From NCBI GenBank assembly GCA_040752635.1, contig JBFMGS010000047.1:1-15900 (forward strand): a stretch of 15,900 nucleotides of DNA. The letters run 5' to 3'. Each line of letters starts with the position of its first letter. Within the stretch, counting starts at the first letter, position 1. Below are positions 10,767-15,900 of this stretch, one piece after another. The position numbers were made by a program, and so were the translations under genes. The stretch comes from JBFMGS01 sp040752635 (GTDB lineage Bacteria > Bacillota > SHA-98 > UBA4971). The notes under the pieces were generated by a model. That model made no database searches, was not told the origin of the DNA, and saw only the letters and a program-made list of their open reading frames with translations.

Positions 10767-12308
10767 ATGTACGCAGTGCGCATGGAGAAGATAACCAAGC
10801 GTTTCGGCCAGGTGGTAGCCAACGACGCTGTGGATTTCGAGGTAGCTCCGGCAGAGATCCACTGCCTGCTCGGGGAGAACGGCGCGGGCAAGAGCACGCT
10901 GATGAGAATTCTGTTCGGCCTTTATCAAAAGGATTCCGGCGAGATCTATATCAACGATGAATCCGTGGCATTCTCCGGCCCCAGGGACGCAATTGCTCAC
11001 GGGATCGGCATGGTGCATCAGCATTTCATGCTGGCCGGGCGGCTGACCGTTACTGAGAACATCGTGGCCGGCGACGAGCCACGAAAGGGCCTGCTGCTCG
11101 ACTACAAGAAGGCGAGGGAAAAGGTGCGTGACGTCTCGAAGCGATACGGCCTGAAGGTAGATCCCGACGCCCGGGTCGAGAATATCTCCGTCGGGCAACA
11201 ACAGAGGGTCGAGATTTTGAAGGCTCTCATGAGGAACGCCAGGGTGCTGATTCTAGATGAGCCCACGGCGGTTCTGACCCCCCAGGAAGTCCAGGATCTT
11301 TTCGAGGTCATGCGCAAGCTCAAAGAAGGTGGCGCCACCATCATATTCATCACCCACAAACTCAAGGAGACTATGGCGATATCCGACAGAGTGACGGTGT
11401 TACGCGATGGCAGGAAAGTGACAACTGTCAACACCGCCGAGGTAAGCGCTGCCGATCTTGCAGAACTGATGGTCGGCAGGCAGATTGTCTCCCAGGCTGG
11501 CAAGGGGCACGGTTCAAAAGGCAAAGTCGTCCTGGAACTGCAGAATGTATCAGTTCGCGGCCCGGGCGGGCGAGCCAGGCTCGAGGACGTCGCCCTTCAG
11601 GTGAGAAGCGGCGAGATCCTGGGCATAGCTGGGGTTGAAGGCAACGGCCAGCTCGAACTGGAGGAGGTTATCCTGGGGTTGCGCCCGGTAAGCCAGGGTC
11701 GGATTCTTCTCAATGGCGAGGATATCACCCGGCTGAGGCCGAAAGCCGTTCGGGATAAGGGCATCGCCTGCATCCCTTCCGACCGGTTGAAGCGGGGAGT
11801 GATCGACTCGTTCACTGTTGCCCAGAACCTGGTCCTGGGTACTCAGTCCTCTCCACCTTTCTCAATCAGGGGGATTTTGCAGGCACGCAGGATCAATGAG
11901 CATGCAGAGAGGATCGTGGCTAAGTTCGATGTCCGGACGGCTTCCCACGAGCAACCGGTGAGCTCCCTCTCGGGTGGAAATCAACAGAAGTTGGTCGTCG
12001 GCCGCGAACTGACGCGCCGCCACGACCTGATCGTGGCGTCCCAACCGACACGGGGTCTCGATGTGGGCGCAACCGACTACATACACAGGCAACTGCTGGC
12101 AATGAGGGATGAGGGTAAGGCGATCCTGCTCATCTCGGCCGAGCTGGACGAGATCAGGTCGCTTTCCGACCGTATCGCAGTTATGTACGAAGGTCGAATC
12201 GTCGCAACGGGGCCGGCCGACGAGTTTACCGAAAAGGATCTGGGTTTACTCATGGCCGGGCACAGGATTGGGGTGCAGGATTATGAGTCTTCGCCAGGCT
12301 CCGCGTAA
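10767..12308 (+). CDS. ABC transporter ATP-binding protein, double NBD (NupO-like)
   Basis: A 513-residue protein with two tandem ABC ATPase domains, the usual energising subunit for BMP-family nucleoside importers. Domain 1 is canonical: Walker A GENGAGKST (36-44), signature SVGQQQR (141-147), Walker B LILDEP (161-166) and switch His197. Domain 2 keeps the signature LSGGNQQ (401-407) but has a degenerate Walker A (GVEGNGQLEL, 289-298, no GKS). Its Walker B is also degenerate (LIVASQPTRG, 421-430, no catalytic Glu); this asymmetry is typical of the family, where only one site hydrolyses ATP. The ATG at 10767 lies behind AAGGAGAGG with a rather long spacing. Its 3' end overlaps the first permease gene by 26 nt. 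The protein is the full normal length. Confidence 0.94.
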   Translation: MYAVRMEKITKRFGQVVANDAVDFEVAPAEIHCLLGENGAGKSTLMRILFGLYQKDSGEIYINDESVAFSGPRDAIAHGIGMVHQHFMLAGRLTVTENIVAGDEPRKGLLLDYKKAREKVRDVSKRYGLKVDPDARVENISVGQQQRVEILKALMRNARVLILDEPTAVLTPQEVQDLFEVMRKLKEGGATIIFITHKLKETMAISDRVTVLRDGRKVTTVNTAEVSAADLAELMVGRQIVSQAGKGHGSKGKVVLELQNVSVRGPGGRARLEDVALQVRSGEILGIAGVEGNGQLELEEVILGLRPVSQGRILLNGEDITRLRPKAVRDKGIACIPSDRLKRGVIDSFTVAQNLVLGTQSSPPFSIRGILQARRINEHAERIVAKFDVRTASHEQPVSSLSGGNQQKLVVGRELTRRHDLIVASQPTRGLDVGATDYIHRQLLAMRDEGKAILLISAELDEIRSLSDRIAVMYEGRIVATGPADEFTEKDLGLLMAGHRIGVQDYESSPGSA

Positions 12309-13374
12309 ATGGCTTCCAGGAGTTACTGCGTGGCTGGCTCGACCGGGCTTGTCTGACATCCTCTACTCTACGGTCGCGGTGTTGCTCGCCCTCCTGATAG
12401 GGGCGGTTCTGATCGCGGCCTCGGGCCGCAGCGTCGTAGCAGCGTACGCTAGCCTCTTCGGCGGCGCGTTCGGGAGCATCTACAACATTGCGAACACGCT
12501 GATGATGACTACACCCCTCATCTTTACCGGGCTTGCAGTGGCTCTTGCTTTCCAGTGCGGGCTGTTCAACGTCGGAGCTGAGGGGCAACTCTACGTGGGT
12601 GGGCTCGCTTCAGCGGTCGCCGCTTTGACCCTGGGATCGTCGCTCCCTGGTGCCTTGAGTATTCTACTCGCGCTGCTCGCGGGGGCGCTAGCCGGTGCGG
12701 CTCTGGCGGCAGGGCCTGGTTATATGAAAGCGAAGATGGGCGCACACGAGGTTATCACCACTATAATGCTCAACTACATAGGCATATTCCTCACCACGTT
12801 CCTGGTGAAGGCCTATTTCAAAGAGCCGGGGCCTGTGGACCAGACGCCGTTTCTTCCGCCAAGCGCGAGATTGCCCGAGCTCATTCCCGGCACCCGCGTG
12901 TCCTGGGGAATAGTCCTCGGCATAGCGGCGATATTCGCTGCGGACTACATCCTCAAGCGGACGTCCGCCGGGTATGAAATCCAGGCCGTAGGGCGAAACC
13001 CGGCCGCAGCCGAATACGCAGGTGTAAATGTGCCGGGCAGGGTGGTGCTGGCTATGGTGATGAGCGGCGTTGTGGCAGGCCTGGCGGGGTCATCCGTTGT
13101 CATGGGCACGCTATACAGGTTCATCACGAACTTCTCCCCGGGCTACGGCTTCACCGGGATAGCAGTTGCCGTCCTTGCCAGGAACAGGCCGTGGGGCGTC
13201 CTGCCCGCCGCGCTCCTTTTTGGCATCCTCCAATCCGGGGGCCTGTCCATGCAACTGTTCGCGCGCATTCCCATGGATCTGATGACCCTCGTTCAAGGGA
13301 TAGTCATCCTGTTCGTCGCGGCTCCCGCGCTAGCGGGCATGTTGCTCAGGCGCAGGACGACCGCGAGGGGGTAA
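12283..13374 (+). CDS. Nucleoside ABC transporter permease 1 (NupP-like)
   Basis: A 363-residue integral membrane protein of the BPD_transp_2 type with about nine or ten hydrophobic segments. The first is near residues 27-46, and the last near the C-terminus (LVQGIVILFVAAPALAGMLL) precedes a basic tail. It has the family motif FNVGAEGQLYVGG (95-107) and the cytoplasmic coupling loop AVGRNPAAAEYAGV. It pairs with the second permease to form the channel. The ATG at 12283 lies inside the end of the ATPase gene (26-nt overlap), implying coupling; the frame stays open far upstream, but that part is only the out-of-frame ATPase sequence. The ribosome-binding site is weak (GGGGTGCAGGATT), consistent with coupled initiation. 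Confidence 0.92.
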   Translation: MSLRQAPRKWLPGVTAWLARPGLSDILYSTVAVLLALLIGAVLIAASGRSVVAAYASLFGGAFGSIYNIANTLMMTTPLIFTGLAVALAFQCGLFNVGAEGQLYVGGLASAVAALTLGSSLPGALSILLALLAGALAGAALAAGPGYMKAKMGAHEVITTIMLNYIGIFLTTFLVKAYFKEPGPVDQTPFLPPSARLPELIPGTRVSWGIVLGIAAIFAADYILKRTSAGYEIQAVGRNPAAAEYAGVNVPGRVVLAMVMSGVVAGLAGSSVVMGTLYRFITNFSPGYGFTGIAVAVLARNRPWGVLPAALLFGILQSGGLSMQLFARIPMDLMTLVQGIVILFVAAPALAGMLLRRRTTARG

Positions 13375-13383
13375 GAAGGGCAA

Positions 13384-14328
13384 ATGAACGAATTCCTCGA
13401 CGTCATATTCGACATCAACAACCTCACAGCCACCATCAGAATGGCAACCCCGATAGCCCTTGCCGCCATGGGGGGTGCCTTCTCCGAGCGGTCCGGTGTT
13501 GTCAACATCGGCCTCGAAGGCATGATGTTAACCGGTGCTTTCTGCGGTGTTTTGGGGTCCTACGTCTCCGGCAGTCCGTGGCTCGGGGTGCTGTTTGCAA
13601 TCGCTGGCGGAGGTCTGATGGGCGCGATTCTGGCCCTTTTCGCAATAAGGCTCAAGGCTGATCACGTGGTAAGCGGAGTCGGGCTCAACATCTTCGCGCT
13701 CGGCCTTACCACCTGGCTGATGCAGGTGCTCTGGAGGAACAGGGGAACCTCTGTGTCGGTAAACGGGCTGCCCATGTTCTCCATTCCTGCCATAAAGAAC
13801 ATACCTGTGCTCGGGACAATACTCTGGACCCACTCGCCCCTCGTTTACCTCATGCTCATCCTCGTTTTCCTCGGCTGGCTCGTGATGTTCAGGACTCCCC
13901 TGGGCCTGCGCATCCGCATGGCGGGAGAGCATCCCGAAGCCGCCGACACAGTGGGGATTAATGTCCACGCGGTGCAGTATTTCTCCGTCACTCTGAGCGG
14001 ATGCCTTGCCGGACTCGGCGGCGCGTATTTATCGCTTGCGCAGCTCAACTGGTTCAGCATGAACATGTCAGCAGGCAGGGGCTATATGGCCCTGGCAGCC
14101 AATATCTTCGGCCAGTGGAACCCCATCGGCTGCCTCGGCTCAAGCTTTCTTTTCGCATTCACCGACTCGCTTCAGATGAGGATCCAAACCTCGCCGGTCA
14201 AGCTTCCAACCGAGATCATCCAGATGTTGCCTTACATCTTCACAATATTGATACTCGCGGGGGCGGTCGTCCGCTCGAGGCCACCGGCAGCCTTGGGCAA
14301 ACACTATGAGTCGGGGCGGGTCAGCTGA
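13384..14328 (+). CDS. Nucleoside ABC transporter permease 2 (NupQ-like)
   Basis: A 314-residue integral membrane protein and the second channel subunit of the importer. The family motif VVNIGLEGMMLTGAF (39-53) and the coupling-loop motif GEHPEAADTVGINV match the shorter permease of BMP-type systems, which is normally about 300-320 residues. Hydrophobic segments span most of its length; the last (MLPYIFTILILAGAVV) is followed by a polar tail. ATG 13384 lies 9 nt after the first permease stop, behind AGAAGGG. It is the last gene of the operon; no convincing terminator follows, only a weak 5-bp stem (CTGAG/CTCAG) just after the stop. The gap to 14500 contains no other gene. Confidence 0.93.
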   Translation: MNEFLDVIFDINNLTATIRMATPIALAAMGGAFSERSGVVNIGLEGMMLTGAFCGVLGSYVSGSPWLGVLFAIAGGGLMGAILALFAIRLKADHVVSGVGLNIFALGLTTWLMQVLWRNRGTSVSVNGLPMFSIPAIKNIPVLGTILWTHSPLVYLMLILVFLGWLVMFRTPLGLRIRMAGEHPEAADTVGINVHAVQYFSVTLSGCLAGLGGAYLSLAQLNWFSMNMSAGRGYMALAANIFGQWNPIGCLGSSFLFAFTDSLQMRIQTSPVKLPTEIIQMLPYIFTILILAGAVVRSRPPAALGKHYESGRVS

Positions 14329-14499
14329 GTTGGGCTCAGAAGGTTTCCCCACTTTGTCAGAGGTTGCCGGCGTTGCATTCCGGGTTCCCACTCGGGAGGC
14401 ATGCCCTGCACCTTGCGGGTACGATCTTGCGAAGCGGTGTACTGCTTGGCGATACAAGTGCCTCGTTTTCATCTACAATATGGATCTTCCTCTCATGTT

Positions 14500-14529
14500 T
14501 ATGATAAAATGATAGTAATCCTAATGATA
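14500..14529 (+). promoter_or_regulatory. Triple ATGATA repeat over a possible -10, before the Phd/RelE pair
   Basis: ATGATA occurs at 14501, 14509 and 14524, directly upstream of the antitoxin gene, and TATGAT (14500-14505) is a fair -10 box. TACAAT near 14476 is an alternative. No good -35 is seen for either. Repeats over the promoter of a toxin-antitoxin operon are usual sites for autoregulation by the antitoxin. Confidence 0.4.
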
Positions 14530-14542
14530 AGGAGTGGCCTTT

Positions 14543-14812
14543 ATGCCAGTCATACGACCCATATCCGACCTGAGGAATAACTTCAACCAGATCTCTCAAA
14601 TCTGCCATGAAGAAGGAGAACCTGTCTTCATCACAAAGAACGGTCAGGGTGATCTGGTAGTCATGAGTTTGGCTCTTTACGAGAAGCAACAGGCCTTGCT
14701 GGAGCTGTACCGCAAACTTGGCGAAGCGGAAGCCGAAAGTGCATGCGGAGCTCTCCGGATAGCTCATAGGGACTTAATGAGACAACTGAGGGCCAAAGCC
14801 AATGGGCGGTAA
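14543..14812 (+). CDS. Phd/YefM-type antitoxin
   Basis: An 89-residue protein with an N-terminal Phd/YefM fold: PVIRPISDLRNNFNQISQIC, then a turn (HEEGEPVFITKNGQ) and the strand GDLVVMSLALYE. This is the DNA-binding dimer unit that represses its own operon. The C-terminal half is a charged helix region (KLGEAEAESACGALRIAHRD) that would wrap the toxin. ATG 14543 follows AAGGAG by 8 nt and is preferred to GTG 14534, which overlaps that ribosome-binding site. The next gene starts 11 nt before its stop, so the pair is co-translated. It is intact and of usual size. Confidence 0.88.
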   Translation: MPVIRPISDLRNNFNQISQICHEEGEPVFITKNGQGDLVVMSLALYEKQQALLELYRKLGEAEAESACGALRIAHRDLMRQLRAKANGR

Positions 14813-15107
14813 GTTTCGAGTCGAGTACCTACCAGTTGCCCAAAGAGATCTGACCGAGATAATTGAGTATATACAAGTTGACAGCCCCACCGCCGCTATC
14901 AGGCTTCTCGATGAAATCGACGAGGCGATCTCAAGACTTGAGGAGTTCCCCTTAATAGGGCACGTTCCTAACGACCCTCGTTTGAAGGCCCTCAACTACC
15001 GTATTTTGGTAGTAGGCAACTACCTCGTTTTCTACGTAGTAGCAGACGACGTAATCGAGATTCGGAGAGTATTGCATGGAAAGAGGCAATACGAGTTCCT
15101 CTTGTAG
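14802..15107 (+). CDS. RelE/ParE-superfamily toxin
   Basis: A 101-residue toxin of the RelE/ParE fold. It begins FRVEYLPVAQRDLTEIIEYI, continues AAIRLLDEIDEAISRLEEFP with GHVPNDPRLKALNYRILVVG, and ends DVIEIRRVLHGKRQYEFLL. The helix-helix-strand order and the C-terminal 'I.I.RVLHGKRQY' strand are typical. RelE-type members cut mRNA on the ribosome and ParE-type members poison gyrase; the terminal His/Arg/Tyr set would fit an RNase but does not prove it. It overlaps the antitoxin gene by 11 nt. It looks complete. Nothing ties it functionally to the nucleoside operon upstream. Confidence 0.87.
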   Translation: MGGKFRVEYLPVAQRDLTEIIEYIQVDSPTAAIRLLDEIDEAISRLEEFPLIGHVPNDPRLKALNYRILVVGNYLVFYVVADDVIEIRRVLHGKRQYEFLL

Positions 15108-15721
15108 TTTGTGGCGCTACCTCGGCCCAGTATAGGGTAAGCCTCGTCGAGTCCACGTGGCGTCGTAATCAACGCCGCTCGGCTTAGCTCAGGGCGCACC
15201 GCACCTTGATGAACAGGCAAATCTGAATCATCCTCGGAGAAGCCACCAAAACACCGGTGTGTAGACTCGCTGCTCCAGCACCCGGTGAGGTTCGCTTTGC
15301 CGACCAAGACAGAGTACCTCAGCCTTCCTGAAAGGTTGATGTTGTTGAAAACCATAGCGTCGGCCGAGAGACCAACCTCCGGCCCGTCAAGCGAGATAAC
15401 CGGTATGGTAAAGAGCGTGGGAAAAGCCAAAGTAGCCTTGATTAGGTGCAGTTCGTAATCTCGGGAGGAAGTTTCAAACGCCGTCCGTTCCGCCATTAGC
15501 TTGCTTGCAGGCGTGCGGACGCTTCTTCGCCAGGCAGAGAAGATCCTGGTCAAGCCCAACATGCTATTCCCTTGCAGACCTTCTCGTTGCACCAGGGATT
15601 TCTCGCCGAACAATCAGGTGCAGTCGGGTAGCATATGACGCAACCTGTTAGCGTTAGGCGGTTTATCATTTCAGCTTCGAAGTTGGTTATCTGTAAATGG
15701 CTGGAGTGAAGAGTTGAGACT
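15108..15721. other. Unassigned 614-bp stretch with one weak minus-strand ORF
   Basis: No recognised gene lies here. A minus-strand frame is open from 15613 to 15032, with a plausible ATG at 15562 behind AAGGGA. Its middle part (LFTIPVISLDGPEVGLSADA, VFNNINLSGRLRYSVLVGKA) looks fairly protein-like, even beta-barrel-like, but its 3' end runs antisense into the RelE gene. I cannot assign a family, and plus-strand frames in the same place are almost as long. It may be a decayed gene. Confidence 0.3.
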
Positions 15722-15748
15722 CCGGGCGCCTCGAAGTGAGGCGCCCGG
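15722..15748. terminator. Strong GC-rich hairpin, probable end-of-gene stem
   Basis: CCGGGCGCCTC and GAGGCGCCCGG form a perfect 11-bp stem with a GAAGT loop. It lies 46 bp beyond the stop of the minus-strand membrane-protein gene entering from the right. There is no U-run on either side, so it may be an mRNA-protecting stem or a U-poor terminator. Confidence 0.55.
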
Positions 15749-15794
15749 GCGAGAATGTGTAGGGCCGACTCTTTTAGCCCCGAGGTGCTGCTTA

Positions 15795-15900
15795 TTAATC
15801 GGGCTTTCGTGCCGTCGTGGGCAAGGACGCGGTCTTACGGCGCTGGATGCCAGTTACCGCCAGGACGATAGGTGTAATGACAACTGCGGCGACAATAGCT
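15795..15900 (-). CDS. C-terminus of a membrane protein, cut by the window edge
   Basis: The last 34 codons of a minus-strand gene enter from the right edge and end with TAA at 15795-15797. They encode a hydrophobic segment (AIVAAVVITPIVLAVTG) followed by a basic, polar tail (IQRRKTASLPTTARKPD). This is the usual shape of a final transmembrane helix with a cytoplasmic tail. The family cannot be told from so little. The strong hairpin at 15722-15748 follows the stop. Confidence 0.6.
   Translation of the reverse strand, partial: AIVAAVVITPIVLAVTGIQRRKTASLPTTARKPD

Noticed and set aside
14324..14338. Terminator after the second permease (CTGAG/CTCAG stem)
   Set aside because: The stem is only 5 bp and is not followed by a U-run.

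Overview
The window (about 56% G+C by eye) looks like an accessory stretch of the chromosome of an anaerobic, probably Bacillota-like bacterium. Supporting this are a 3' piece of a tungsten/molybdopterin aldehyde ferredoxin oxidoreductase (AOR), a TM1266-type regulator usually found with iron-only hydrogenase, a YrrT-like methyltransferase, frequent GTG/TTG starts, and a BMP-family nucleoside ABC operon arranged as in Bacillus nupNOPQ. The BMP binding protein has a signal peptide without a lipobox cysteine, which would fit a diderm better than a classical monoderm. The taxon cannot be fixed from this sequence alone.

Layout, left to right. (1) 11-813, minus strand: a VapBC-type toxin-antitoxin pair with a clear promoter and a palindromic operator. 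(2) 814-4397: small and decayed genes. These are two small ORFs, a SAM methyltransferase, a TM1266-like regulator facing it, a pair of unknown small ORFs (one frameshifted), a Uma2-family nuclease, a DUF5680-like remnant, and the 3' remnant of a DUF3108-like gene. A 49-bp repeat occurs at 1019 and 3672. (3) 4398-6409, minus strand: a long TPR protein with a winged-helix-like C-terminus, behind its own promoter. (4) 6595-8488, plus strand: a 5'-truncated AOR, then an intact class II aldolase and an intact MoaD-like protein, closed by a terminator. A G-rich tandem repeat lies between the last two. (5) 8547-9565: an ImmA/IrrE metallopeptidase gene interrupted by an in-frame TAG, overlapping the 5' fragment of a PIN-domain gene. 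(6) 9624-14328: a complete four-gene BMP nucleoside/purine uptake operon (binding protein, double ATPase, two permeases), with a strong hairpin after the binding-protein gene. (7) 14501-15107: a Phd/RelE-type toxin-antitoxin pair. (8) 15108-15900: mostly unassigned sequence, a strong hairpin, and the C-terminus of a membrane protein entering from the right edge on the minus strand.

The only complete multi-gene machine is the nucleoside importer. Around it lie two apparently intact toxin-antitoxin modules, the debris of a third toxin/peptidase pair, and at least five broken or truncated genes. This is what repeated insertion and deletion in a turnover zone would leave. I see no transposase, integrase, CRISPR array, tRNA or rRNA. 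I do not see a clearly new defence or biosynthetic system. The best leads for novelty are the coupled small ORFs at 2408-2824, the TPR/winged-helix protein, the 49-bp repeat, and the operator overlapping a near-leaderless vapB start.
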